A stretch of DNA of 64,000 nucleotides from Streptomyces sp. NBC_00190 (GTDB lineage: Bacteria > Actinomycetota > Actinomycetes > Streptomycetales > Streptomycetaceae), in assembly GCF_036203305.1 (NCBI RefSeq), contig NZ_CP108131.1, forward strand, positions 6,758,001 through 6,822,000, given 5' to 3'. Each line of letters begins with the position of its first letter. Within the stretch, counting starts at the first letter, position 1. Below, piece after piece: positions 8,750 to 16,098 of this stretch. The notes beneath the pieces were generated by a model, which had not been told where the DNA came from, made no database searches, and saw nothing but the letters and a program-made list of their open reading frames with translations. Made by a program: the position numbers and the translations under genes.

Positions 8750-9991
8750 TCAGCCGGGATTCGGGGCGGTCGGCTTGTGTCCGGGGTACACGTGGTCCGG
8801 ACTGACGATGCTGGTGATCGCCTCGCCGAACAGGGTGCTGGGCTCCTGGCCGTCGTGCGGGACGTCGGTGTTGAGGAGGACCACCATGGTCGCCTGGGCC
8901 TCCGGCAGATAGACGGTCAGCGTCTCGTACCCGGGCAGTGAGCCGTTGTGGCCGATCCAGCCCTGGATGTTGAAGATGCCGAGCCCGTAACCGGCGCCGG
9001 GAATGCCGACCGAGGTGGTCTTCAGCCGCTCGGCCTGGGTCGCGGGCGTCAGCAGCGTGCCGGTGGCGAGGGTCCGTGCCCAACTGCGCAGGTCCTGGAG
9101 GTCGGAGATCATCGCTCCGGCGGCCCAGGCCCAGGTCGGGTCCCAGTTGGTCGCGTTCACGATCTTGCCCGAGTCCGACTGGTCGGTGTAACCCTGCGCG
9201 TGCGGCAGGGGGAACTCGGCCCCGACCGGGAAGAGCGTGTGGCGCAGACCGGCCGGCTGCAGGACGTCCCGTCCGATCACCTCGCGGAGCGGCCGACCGG
9301 TGATCTTCTCGACCACCAGACCGAGCAGGATCAGGTTGGTGTTGGAGTACTGCCACTTCGCGCCCGGTGCGAACTGCACGGGGTGCGCGAAGGAGTAGCC
9401 GAGCAACTGCTGTGGTGTGAAGGGCTTGTCGGGGTTGGCTTCGAACGCCTTGATGAAGCCGTTGTCATCGGTGTAATTGAACAGTCCGCTGCGCATGCCG
9501 GCGAGTTGGCGCAGGGTGATGCGGTCCCCGTTCGGAACTCCGGCGATGTACTTGCCGATGGGGTCGTCCAGGCCGACCTTGCCCTGGTCGACCAGTTGGA
9601 GGAGGGCGGTCACGGTGAACGTCTTCGTCTCACTGCCGATGCGAATGCGGAAATCGCTCTGCATGGGAGCGCCGGTCGCCTTGTCCGCGACCCCGAAGTT
9701 CCTCACGTAACTGCCCTTGCCGGGGGCCCACAGCCCCACGGTGACGCCCGGCACATGGGCCTCGCGCAGGACCTGGAGGATGGCGGCGTCCAGCTGGGCC
9801 GCGACGGCCGGAGTGAGCTGCTTGAACTCCGTGTCGCCGTCCGGGGAGGGGGTGGGGGAGGCGGCGGCGGGGGCGAACCACCCCTGGGCGGGCGCTCCGT
9901 AGGCGGAGCCAGCGACGGCCGGGGCGATGAGCAGACCTGCGGCGGCGGTGGCCACGCAGGCCCGGCGAAGCCGTATGTACGTCGACCTCAC
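8750..9991 (-). CDS. Secreted serine hydrolase, beta-lactamase class C / D-Ala-D-Ala carboxypeptidase type
   Basis: This is a 413-residue exported enzyme. The signal peptide has an Arg-rich start and a hydrophobic core ending AVAGSAYGA. The mature part holds the SxxK motif (Ser120-Glu-Thr-Lys123), the YxN motif Tyr215-Ser-Asn217 and the HxG motif His349-Asn-Gly351, the full catalytic set of class C penicillin-recognising enzymes (Streptomyces R61 carboxypeptidase, EstB-like esterases). The likely role is trimming cell wall stem peptides or hydrolysing esters outside the cell. The GTG start has an excellent AGGAGG six bases upstream. A TetR gene lies upstream in the same direction, with a 219-bp gap. 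Confidence 0.9.
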   Translation of the reverse strand: MRSTYIRLRRACVATAAAGLLIAPAVAGSAYGAPAQGWFAPAAASPTPSPDGDTEFKQLTPAVAAQLDAAILQVLREAHVPGVTVGLWAPGKGSYVRNFGVADKATGAPMQSDFRIRIGSETKTFTVTALLQLVDQGKVGLDDPIGKYIAGVPNGDRITLRQLAGMRSGLFNYTDDNGFIKAFEANPDKPFTPQQLLGYSFAHPVQFAPGAKWQYSNTNLILLGLVVEKITGRPLREVIGRDVLQPAGLRHTLFPVGAEFPLPHAQGYTDQSDSGKIVNATNWDPTWAWAAGAMISDLQDLRSWARTLATGTLLTPATQAERLKTTSVGIPGAGYGLGIFNIQGWIGHNGSLPGYETLTVYLPEAQATMVVLLNTDVPHDGQEPSTLFGEAITSIVSPDHVYPGHKPTAPNPG

Positions 9992-10089
9992 GGCATGCCT
10001 CCTGTTGTTCCTGTCGTACGAGGATCAAGGAAAGCGGTGGGACAAGCGTAGGTCCGCGTCATCAGGGGCGCGATCAGGGATCAAAACAA

Positions 10090-10103
10090 CACGAACGATC
10101 GTG
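10090..10103. promoter_or_regulatory. Palindrome CACGA-N4-TCGTG upstream of serine hydrolase
   Basis: A perfect 5+5 inverted repeat (CACGA ACGA TCGTG) sits about 100 bp upstream of the serine hydrolase start. It is a candidate regulator site by symmetry and position only. Confidence 0.3.
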
Positions 10104-10210
10104 CCAATTTCTCTGCACCGCTGGGCGGCGACGGCGACCGTTCGCGGCGACGGTGGGGGCGGCCGGCACGTCCTGGTCGCGGCCTCGGCCGGCGGCGCAG
10201 CCCGGCCGGG

Positions 10211-10873
10211 TCAGGAAGGGGAGTTGAAGACGGGCGGCCGGTCCGGGAGCTCCTCCGGAGCGGCCGCCACCGCCCGGAGCCGGTCGAGGATGCCGCGGCC
10301 GGCGCGCTCGTACGCCGCCGGGTCCTCGTGCAGGACGGAGTGCGCGTTGGCCAGCTCCATCAGGGCGATCACCTCGAAGGCGAGCTGGGGAACGTCCGCG
10401 GGGTCGAACCCGTCCCGGAGCCCGCCCGCCAGCCGGGCCTCTTCGAGGACCCGCTCGACGTAACGCGTCCAGTCGGAGCGCACCTTGGCGATCTCGTCGC
10501 GTACGGGGCCGGGGCGGGCGTCGAACTCCGCGGAGGCTCCGCAGAAGAAGCATCCGCCGGGGAAGACGCGGCGCCCGGAGTAGCCGAGCCACAGCTCGCA
10601 CACCCGCCACACCTTGGCGAGCCCTGCGGGGTCCTCGCGCACGGGCCGGACGACCTGCTCGACGAACACGTCCACGGCGGCGCGGACGGTCGCGAGCTGA
10701 AGGTCCTCCTTGGAGCCGAAGAGAGCGAACACGCCGCTCTTGCTCAGGCCGAGGTCCGCGGCGATCTTCCCCAGGGACAGGCCTTCGAGGCCGTCCACGG
10801 AGGCGATGCCCACCGTCCGGTCGAGAACCGTCCGTCGCGTCCGGTTGCCGCGTTCCACGCGTCCGTCTGCCAT
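10211..10873 (-). CDS. TetR/AcrR family regulator
   Basis: This 220-residue repressor has the TetR HTH at about residues 28 to 60 (SLGKIAADLGLSKSGVFALF, then GSKEDLQ) and a ligand-binding helical domain that includes LWLGYSGRRVFPGGCFFCGA. The cysteines and the GRRVFPGGCFF block match the C-terminal domain common to many YcdC/QacR-like actinobacterial regulators. It is divergent from the VOC gene. A GAACG/CGTTC palindrome 15 bp upstream of its start is the obvious operator. Confidence 0.9.
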   Translation of the reverse strand: MADGRVERGNRTRRTVLDRTVGIASVDGLEGLSLGKIAADLGLSKSGVFALFGSKEDLQLATVRAAVDVFVEQVVRPVREDPAGLAKVWRVCELWLGYSGRRVFPGGCFFCGASAEFDARPGPVRDEIAKVRSDWTRYVERVLEEARLAGGLRDGFDPADVPQLAFEVIALMELANAHSVLHEDPAAYERAGRGILDRLRAVAAAPEELPDRPPVFNSPS

Positions 10874-10887
10874 CTCCCCATCTTATC

Positions 10888-10903
10888 GAACGGACGGTCG
10901 TTC
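10888..10903. promoter_or_regulatory. Candidate TetR operator, GAACG-N6-CGTTC
   Basis: GAACGGACGGTCGTTC has 5-bp perfect outer arms and a CG centre. It sits immediately upstream of the TetR start and between it and the divergent VOC gene, the standard place for an autoregulatory TetR operator. Confidence 0.6.
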
Positions 10904-11006
10904 ACTCTGTGGAGCGGGCGCCGGGCCGCTGTCAGTGGCGGGTGCCATGCTCGGAAGAGAGAGGACATGGATCGGACAGGACGGGACAGCGGAAGGGGTG
11001 CGGACC

Positions 11007-11798
11007 ATGCTCACCACGGACTACAAGGACGGCTCCCCGAACTGGGTGGACCTCGGTACGCCGGACGTCGCCGCCGCAGCGGAGTTCTACGCGGGACTGT
11101 TCGGCTGGGACTTCCAGGCTGGTGGCGAGGAGGTCGGTGGATACGGGATGTTCCACCTCGGCGGCAAGACGGTCGCGGGCGGCATGACGGTCCCGGCGGA
11201 CCAGGGCCCGTGCGCCTGGCAGGTGTACTTCCAGACCTCCGACGCGGACGCGACGGCGGCGGCCGTGGTCAAGGCGGGCGGTTCGGTGACCTTCGAGCCG
11301 ATGGATGTCCTGGACTTCGGCCGGATGGCGATATTCGCCGATCCGGAGGGAGTGGGCTTCGGGGTGTGGCAGCCCAGGAAGAACAGCGGCCTGGGCGCGG
11401 TGACGGAGGTGGGCTCCCTGTGCTGGACGGAGCTGTACACGGGCGACGTGGCCCGGGCGGCCGAGTTCTACCACGGGGTGCTCGGCTGGGAGATCGGCGA
11501 GACGTTCGAGGGCGGTTCGTACACGATGGCCAAGCCGGCCGGCACGACGGAGCAGGCCTCCTTCGGCGGTCTGGTCCCGATCTCGTCGGATCCGGTGGAG
11601 GACGCCGAACGGCCCTACTGGACGCCGTACTTCGAGGTGGCCGATTGTGATGCGACGGCGGCGAAGGCGGAGGAGTCGGGCGGCAAGGTCCGCCTCACCC
11701 CGGAGTTGATGGAGGGGGTCGGCCGTTTCGCCAAGCTGCAGGATCCCTTCGGGGCGCGATTCGCGGTCATAGCCAGCGTGCCGACGGTGGGCGGATGA
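11007..11798 (+). CDS. VOC family protein with two glyoxalase-like domains
   Basis: This is a 263-residue cytoplasmic protein made of two vicinal-oxygen-chelate domains in tandem, residues about 10 to 120 (NWVDLGTPDVAAAAEFYAGL) and 135 to 258 (CWTELYTGDVARAAEFYHGV). The pairing resembles actinobacterial glyoxalase/bleomycin-resistance-like proteins; each domain ends in the usual DPFGARF or DPEGVGFGV turn. The actual reaction is unknown. ATG chosen because GGAAGGGG precedes it by eight bases. It is divergent from the TetR gene, so probably under its control. Confidence 0.88.
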   Translation: MLTTDYKDGSPNWVDLGTPDVAAAAEFYAGLFGWDFQAGGEEVGGYGMFHLGGKTVAGGMTVPADQGPCAWQVYFQTSDADATAAAVVKAGGSVTFEPMDVLDFGRMAIFADPEGVGFGVWQPRKNSGLGAVTEVGSLCWTELYTGDVARAAEFYHGVLGWEIGETFEGGSYTMAKPAGTTEQASFGGLVPISSDPVEDAERPYWTPYFEVADCDATAAKAEESGGKVRLTPELMEGVGRFAKLQDPFGARFAVIASVPTVGG

Positions 11799-11804
11799 CA
11801 GGGT

Positions 11805-11823
11805 GTTGATCGCCCGTTGATCG
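11805..11823 (+). promoter_or_regulatory. Direct repeat GTTGATCG upstream of whiB-like gene
   Basis: GTTGATCG occurs twice with an 11-bp period, about one helical turn, just upstream of the WhiB-like start. It could be an activator or regulator site; no consensus was matched. Confidence 0.35.
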
Positions 11824-11855
11824 GACGTCCATCGGCGGCGGCCAGTATCACCGGC

Positions 11856-12101
11856 ATGTCGATGAACACCACCACCACCACTGCAACTGCTTGGTACGAC
11901 CTCGCCCTGTGCGCCCAGACGGGCCCGGGCTTCTTCTTCCCCGAGCCCGGCTCTTCGCTGCGCGACGCGAAGCGGCTGTGCGGGGCGTGCGAGGGGCGGG
12001 CGGCGTGCCTGGAGTACGCCCTGGCCAATGACGAACGCTTCGGCGTCTGGGGCGGCCTCTCCGAGTCCGAACGCCACGCCCTGCGCTCGCGCCGCAGCTG
12101 A
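11856..12101 (+). CDS. WhiB-family iron-sulfur transcription factor
   Basis: This 81-residue protein carries the four WhiB cysteines (one in LALCAQT, then CGACEGRAAC, a CX2CX5C arrangement) that hold a 4Fe-4S or 2Fe-2S cluster, and the G-V-W-G-G turn followed by a basic C-terminal tail (HALRSRRS) that contacts DNA. WhiB-like proteins bind sigma-factor region 4 and regulate development and redox responses. The N-terminus is a Thr-rich stretch. ATG at MSMNT chosen; an upstream in-frame start would add 13 residues with no ribosome site. By memory of gene order it may be wblJ; not asserted. Confidence 0.92.
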   Translation: MSMNTTTTTATAWYDLALCAQTGPGFFFPEPGSSLRDAKRLCGACEGRAACLEYALANDERFGVWGGLSESERHALRSRRS

Positions 12102-12677
12102 TCAGGTCCGCGTACCCTTGCCGCTGCGCCGCACCAGCCCCACCCGCAGGGCGAGCTCGAACCCCTCACCGCCGCACTCCTCACGACGCGGCGTGTGGGG
12201 TACGACCCGCACGGGGTAGTGCCCTCCGACGGGCGACACGACCCCACCGAAGCGGGGATCCCCGGCGAACCAGATCCGGTCGGGGCGGTTGTTCTCCAGT
12301 TCCGCCACGGGGAACGGGATGGTGCGGAAGGTGCCCGTGAGGTCATCCCCGAATGTGATGGCGATGGTGGCGGGGCTTCCTGTTGCCCTCCGCGGGAACC
12401 GGCAGGGCAGCTGCCGCCATGGATATGCCTGAAGAATGTCGGCGACGCGGTGTCGCCGAAAGTAGGTGATCACGACCCAGGGCAGGAAGGGTGCCACGAG
12501 CACGGTGATCAGTGCGAACCCGGTTGTGGCATGAGGTACATGGCCGACGCAGCCGAGGGCGACCACGGGAGGAACGCCGAGGCTCAGCACCCAGACCGCG
12601 CGGCGGACGGCCAAACGCTTGTAGCCGAGAGCGGTCGGAGCGTGGTCCCACGCCACCTTGGTGAGTGCGAGCGTCAC
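12102..12677 (-). CDS. Putative two-helix membrane protein of WXG locus
   Basis: This 191-residue protein is not recognised. Two strongly hydrophobic helices, near residues 27 to 47 (WVLSLGVPPVVALGCVGHV) and 51 to 71 (FALITVLVAPFLPWVVITYF), are followed by a soluble domain of about 115 residues rich in beta-type segments with aromatic and Pro residues (ENNRPDRIWFAGDPRFGG). The GTG start overlaps the upstream stop by four bases (GTGA), placing it last in the four-gene WXG operon. Membrane immunity protein, secretion accessory or signal protein are all possible; none is supported by homology I can see. Confidence 0.75.
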   Translation of the reverse strand: MTLALTKVAWDHAPTALGYKRLAVRRAVWVLSLGVPPVVALGCVGHVPHATTGFALITVLVAPFLPWVVITYFRRHRVADILQAYPWRQLPCRFPRRATGSPATIAITFGDDLTGTFRTIPFPVAELENNRPDRIWFAGDPRFGGVVSPVGGHYPVRVVPHTPRREECGGEGFELALRVGLVRRSGKGTRT

Positions 12678-13294
12678 AGGAGCACCTCCAGGATGCGCGA
12701 TGCCCGGGGCGCGGGAGGCGGGCTGGGATCGGGGTCGGTGAAGCTGAGGGTGAGCGCGATCGCTTCGAGGATCTCGGTGTACGCGCCATGGTGCTGGGTT
12801 GCCGCGCTGGTGACGTCGAGAACCAGCACGTGCAGGCCTCCTGGGTGGCTCGTGGCGATCCGTGCCTGGAATACGTGCTGCTGCGCGCGCGGCACGTTGA
12901 TGGTCCCCGCGACGAGATAACACGGAAGCGATGACGGCAGGTCGATGAACCGGCGCGCGGAAGCAGCCCACGCGGCGGAGCGGGCGATACCAAGGGCGGT
13001 TCGTGCAGCGGCTACCCGTGGATTGGGCTCGTCAGTGGGCCGGATGCTCAGAGAGAAGAGCGACGTGCAGACCCCGACCGGTTCGTCCGGATGCAAGCCG
13101 ATCGCGGTGTGCACGACGCCGAGCCCGGCCAGTTCGTCGAGGCCGTCCACCAGTTGAGCCAGTTCCTGCCGGGCATCCGGGCTGCCCAGCGCGTGAGCGA
13201 CGGCGTCCAGGGACGCCCGGTCCTCGGGACCGATGTCGTGGAAGCCTGGGGGCAGCCGAAACCACACCGGCGGCAGGGCGGTCTCGTGCATCAC
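12674..13294 (-). CDS. Conserved hypothetical protein of WXG locus
   Basis: This 206-residue soluble protein has no signal peptide or membrane helix. It begins MMHETALPPVWFRLPPGFHD and has a central alternating hydrophobic pattern (GVVHTAIGLHPDEPVGVCTS, FIDLPSSLPCYLVAGTINVP). The pattern recalls small chaperone/adaptor or ESX-associated hypothetical proteins of actinobacteria, but the family is not identified. It is coupled by ATGA or GTGA overlaps to genes on both sides, so a shared function with the WXG proteins is inferred. Confidence 0.72.
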   Translation of the reverse strand: MMHETALPPVWFRLPPGFHDIGPEDRASLDAVAHALGSPDARQELAQLVDGLDELAGLGVVHTAIGLHPDEPVGVCTSLFSLSIRPTDEPNPRVAAARTALGIARSAAWAASARRFIDLPSSLPCYLVAGTINVPRAQQHVFQARIATSHPGGLHVLVLDVTSAATQHHGAYTEILEAIALTLSFTDPDPSPPPAPRASRILEVLL

Positions 13295-14424
13295 GGCCTC
13301 ACCACCGTCCAGAATTGGCGTGATTTCGCCACTGTGGAAGGGGCGTCGTCCAGGACGCCCCGCACGCCGTCGGCCGCGGTCGATCCGTGCTCGACCGCAT
13401 CGCTGTCACTGGCGTAGTCAAGGACTGCTGTTGTCGCACCCGCTCCTGCCACGGCTACGCCCACTCGGTCCCTCACGTGCTGCGGCGACTCTCGCAACGC
13501 CCACGCGGTGAGTGGGCTCTCCACCTCACGCAAGGTGTTGGCGGTCGACCACGTCGTGCTCCGGAACGCGGTGGCTCCCTCACCCAGGCTTGAGAGGGCG
13601 CTGGCCTCGGGGGCGGCGACCATTGCCGCGCGGGCTGCCGCCGCGCCGGCCTTTGCGCCCGAGGCAACCGCCGCGAGGCCAGGGACGGAGCCTGCCGCGT
13701 CGCCCAGGAGGGTCACAGAACTTTTCCAGAAGTCCGCGTCGAACTCGCCCCTCGTGGCCCCGTCCACCAGAGGCTTCCGGAACTTCGGGTCTGCCAGGTG
13801 CGTCGTGAGAGCTGCCAATGACAGGCCGCCGGCCACGAGCATCACGGCCAGACCTGCCGGCGGGCAGGCCAAGGCGATGCCGGCTCCCAGAAGGCCCAGG
13901 ACCGCCGACGCGTTCGACAAGGCGTCGCCCGGGTCGTCGACGATCTTGTGCCAGATCGAGGACAGCAGGCCCGGTTCCTTCGGGGCCAGGCGGTCCGACG
14001 CCGTGTCCAGCGTCTGCGCCACCCGGCGGGCCTCCGTCGCGTGCTCGGTGGCGAGCTCGCGGGCCAGGCGGCGGGCATCGGCCAGGGCCTCGGGGGACTT
14101 GGCGGAGGCCGCCTGGGCCTCGTACCGGGCCGCCAGGGCACGGTGGGCCACCAGGGTCTCGTGCCAACCCGTGAGCCGCTTCGCGGCCTCGGCGAGGGAG
14201 GTGTGGGCGGAGCCCAGGTAGCGCGGGAGGTCCTGCGAGAGGGAGGCGCGGAAGGCGGTGGCGGCCTCGCCCTGCCAGTCCGAGCTGTGCGAGACCAGCG
14301 CCTTCACGACGCGCGAGGCCTCGCCGAGGGAGGCCGCCGACGCGGAGAGTTTCCTGGTCAGGGCCAGGACCGCCGCCGGATCCCCCGGGGCCGGGTCGAA
14401 GCCGAGGGTGGCGTGGTCAGTCAT
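13291..14424 (-). CDS. WXG100-like N-terminal protein (putative type VII substrate)
   Basis: This is a 377-residue protein. The first 120 residues are helical with a WXG-type turn (SHSSDWQGEAATAFRASLSQ), followed by long Ala-rich coiled helices (AARYEAQAASAKSPEALADA). Around residues 170 to 215 a glycine-rich hydrophobic stretch (VLGLLGAGIALACPPAGLAV) could insert into membrane. The last 150 residues are Ala/Ser-rich with no recognised toxin motif. The layout resembles LXG/WXG polymorphic effectors or structural partners of ESX-type systems. It overlaps the 100-residue WXG gene upstream by eight bases and the next gene by four. Confidence 0.75.
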   Translation of the reverse strand: MTDHATLGFDPAPGDPAAVLALTRKLSASAASLGEASRVVKALVSHSSDWQGEAATAFRASLSQDLPRYLGSAHTSLAEAAKRLTGWHETLVAHRALAARYEAQAASAKSPEALADARRLARELATEHATEARRVAQTLDTASDRLAPKEPGLLSSIWHKIVDDPGDALSNASAVLGLLGAGIALACPPAGLAVMLVAGGLSLAALTTHLADPKFRKPLVDGATRGEFDADFWKSSVTLLGDAAGSVPGLAAVASGAKAGAAAARAAMVAAPEASALSSLGEGATAFRSTTWSTANTLREVESPLTAWALRESPQHVRDRVGVAVAGAGATTAVLDYASDSDAVEHGSTAADGVRGVLDDAPSTVAKSRQFWTVVRP

Positions 14425-14719
14425 GCGTGGCCGCCGCCCGGAGGAAGGCCGCGCGGATGGCCTCCTCCAGCTCCGCGAACTCCGAGGCGCTGCGGTCCAC
14501 GCCGTCCCGTACGGCCTTGACGCGCTTGGTCAGCTCCCGCGCGCCGAAGGCCCATCTCTTCTGGAAGCCGTCACAGGCCGCGTCCAGGTCCGCCGTGCCG
14601 AGCTCGTCGGCCCGTACGTGGTCCAGCGCGCGCCGGGCGTCGCGCAGGGAGACCAGCGAGGAATCCAGCGCACGGGTCAGACGGGTCAGCTGGTCGATGT
14701 CCACCTGAAGCGAGGTCAT
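14417..14719 (-). CDS. WXG100-family-like small protein
   Basis: This is exactly 100 residues, two long helices broken near the middle, as in ESAT-6/CFP-10 proteins. The W-x-G element appears as KRWAFGARE near residue 55, and heptad hydrophobics flank it. WXG100 proteins are secreted as helical dimers by type VII systems or act as partners of larger WXG proteins; the adjacent 377-residue protein is the obvious partner. No ESX ATPase (EccC) is in the window. The ATG lies nine bases past a strong hairpin and lacks a clear ribosome site. Confidence 0.75.
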   Translation of the reverse strand: MTSLQVDIDQLTRLTRALDSSLVSLRDARRALDHVRADELGTADLDAACDGFQKRWAFGARELTKRVKAVRDGVDRSASEFAELEEAIRAAFLRAAATHD

Positions 14720-14728
14720 GACGCGAAA

Positions 14729-14755
14729 CCCTGGCAGAGCACGGCTCTGCCAGGG
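14729..14755 (-). terminator. Strong hairpin after the desaturase gene
   Basis: CCCTGGCAGAGC-ACG-GCTCTGCCAGGG is a perfect 12-bp stem with a 3-base loop. On the minus strand it is followed by GTTTC. It ends the desaturase transcript and lies right before the start codon of the WXG100-like gene. Confidence 0.8.
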
Positions 14756-14791
14756 CAATCGGCATCACTCGCCCGAGCGAGCGGGAATCGG

Positions 14792-15763
14792 TCAGGCCTT
14801 GCGGGCCGCGAGGCGCGCCGCGCGGGCGGCCAGGCGCTCGTCGAACTTGCGGGCCTCGGAGTCCAGGCCGTTCATGAAGAGGCCGAGCTCCTCCTGGGCC
14901 TTGTGGCCCTCCGGGCCCAGGCCGTCGATGTCCATGATCTTCAGGAAGCGGATCACGGGGCTCAGTACGTCGTCGTGGTGGATCCGCAGGTTGTAGACCC
15001 CGCCGATCGCCATCTGCGCGGCCATCCGCTCGAAGCCGGGCATGCCGTGTCCGGGCATCCGGAAGTTGACGACGACGTCCCGTACGGCCTGCATGGTCAG
15101 GTCCGGGGCGAGCTCGAAGGCCGCGCCCAGCAGGTTGCGGTAGAAGACCATGTGCAGGTTCTCGTCCTGCGCGATGCGGGCCAGCATCCGGTCGCAGACC
15201 GGGTCACCGGACTGGTGGCCGGTGTTGCGGTGCGAGATGCGGGTGGCGAGCTCCTGGAAGGCGACGTACGCCACCGAGTGGAGCATGGAGTGGCGGTTGT
15301 CGGACTCGAACCCCTCCGACATGTGCTGCATCCGGAACGCTTCCAGCTTGTCCGGGTCCACGGCGCGCGAGGCCAGCAGGTAGTCGCGCATCACGATGCC
15401 GTGGCGGCCCTCCTCGGCCGTCCAGCGGTGCACCCAGGTGCCCCAGGCGCCGTTGCGGCCGAAGAGCGAGGCGATCTCGTGGTGGTAGCTGGGGAGGTTG
15501 TCCTCGGTCAGCAGGTTCACGACCAGCGCGATCTTGCCGATGTCGGTGACCTTGGACTGCGCCGGGTCCCAGGCCTCGCCGTCCTCGAAGAATCCCGGGA
15601 AGTTCCGGCCGTCGCTCCACGGGACGTACTCGTGGGGCATCCAGTCCTTGGTGACCTTCAGATGGCGGTTGAGCTCCTTTTCGACCACCTCTTCCAGCGC
15701 GAACAGCAGCTTGGCGTCCGTCCACGCCTCCGAGCTGCCGAGGTGGGGAGAGGTGATCGTCAC
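14792..15763 (-). CDS. Acyl-ACP desaturase
   Basis: This is a 323-residue soluble di-iron stearoyl-ACP desaturase-type enzyme that inserts a cis double bond into acyl-ACP for membrane lipid. The iron ligands are in the two family motifs, WTAEEGRHG and ARIAQDENLHMVFYR, with a third glutamate in LLTEDNLPSYH. The length fits bacterial DesA-type proteins. The GTG start giving MTITSPHLG is preceded by AGGAG at five bases, better than an upstream ATG. It has its own promoter with a large palindrome and its own terminator. Likely repressed by an acyl-CoA- or acyl-ACP-sensing TetR/FadR-type factor encoded elsewhere. Confidence 0.92.
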   Translation of the reverse strand: MTITSPHLGSSEAWTDAKLLFALEEVVEKELNRHLKVTKDWMPHEYVPWSDGRNFPGFFEDGEAWDPAQSKVTDIGKIALVVNLLTEDNLPSYHHEIASLFGRNGAWGTWVHRWTAEEGRHGIVMRDYLLASRAVDPDKLEAFRMQHMSEGFESDNRHSMLHSVAYVAFQELATRISHRNTGHQSGDPVCDRMLARIAQDENLHMVFYRNLLGAAFELAPDLTMQAVRDVVVNFRMPGHGMPGFERMAAQMAIGGVYNLRIHHDDVLSPVIRFLKIMDIDGLGPEGHKAQEELGLFMNGLDSEARKFDERLAARAARLAARKA

Positions 15764-15789
15764 GGGTACTCCTGGGTGCAAAGCGAATT

Positions 15790-15822
15790 ACCTACGGTTC
15801 CGTAGCCTACGGAGTCGTAGGT
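15790..15822. promoter_or_regulatory. 33-bp palindromic operator upstream of acyl-ACP desaturase
   Basis: ACCTACG-N3-CCGTAG, a central C, then CTACGG-N3-CGTAGGT form a near-perfect 33-bp palindrome in which only the two trinucleotide spacers and the centre differ between strands. Each half also contains a short imperfect palindrome (TACGG..CCGTA-like), as if two dimers of a TetR-type repressor bind. It lies 27 to 59 bp upstream of the GTG start. Confidence 0.7.
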
Positions 15823-15865
15823 TAAGCGCGACATTAAGACCCAGCCAAGCCCCACCCCTGCCTAT

Positions 15866-15884
15866 GTCCGGTTACGTCCGGTTA
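15866..15884. promoter_or_regulatory. Direct repeat GTCCGGTTA, 10-bp period
   Basis: GTCCGGTTA occurs twice, separated by one base, giving a one-turn spacing of the kind used by response regulators and winged-helix activators. It sits about 100 bp upstream of the desaturase start. Confidence 0.35.
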
Positions 15885-16098
15885 TCTGTGCAGTTTGGGG
15901 CGGGTTCGAGCGTGAATCGACGAGCCAAACTCATGCCGGCAGGTGGTCCGCGGCCCCCGCCTTGACGGCGGATACGGGCTCGCGGAGGGCCTCGATCGAG
16001 TCGGTGACGCGCGCGGCGGACACCGCCCGAGGCGCTGCAGCCGAGCTACTCGACAGGCCGGCCGGGCGGCGCCCACGGTGCGGGCACCGCCCGCCCCG

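Larger units (their letters stand above)
15764..16098. other. Gene-free stretch between desaturase and ABC-F
   Basis: These 335 bp hold the desaturase promoter palindrome and a GTCCGGTTA direct repeat (listed separately) in the first third. The remainder is GC-rich with no start codon plus ribosome site combination that I can support on either strand. Confidence 0.6.

Noticed and set aside
15930..16034. A short minus-strand frame ending in a VSAVKAGAADHLPA-like tail
   Set aside because: A protein-like C-terminus can be read, but no start with ribosome site precedes it and it would need to continue from inside the ABC-F gene in another frame.
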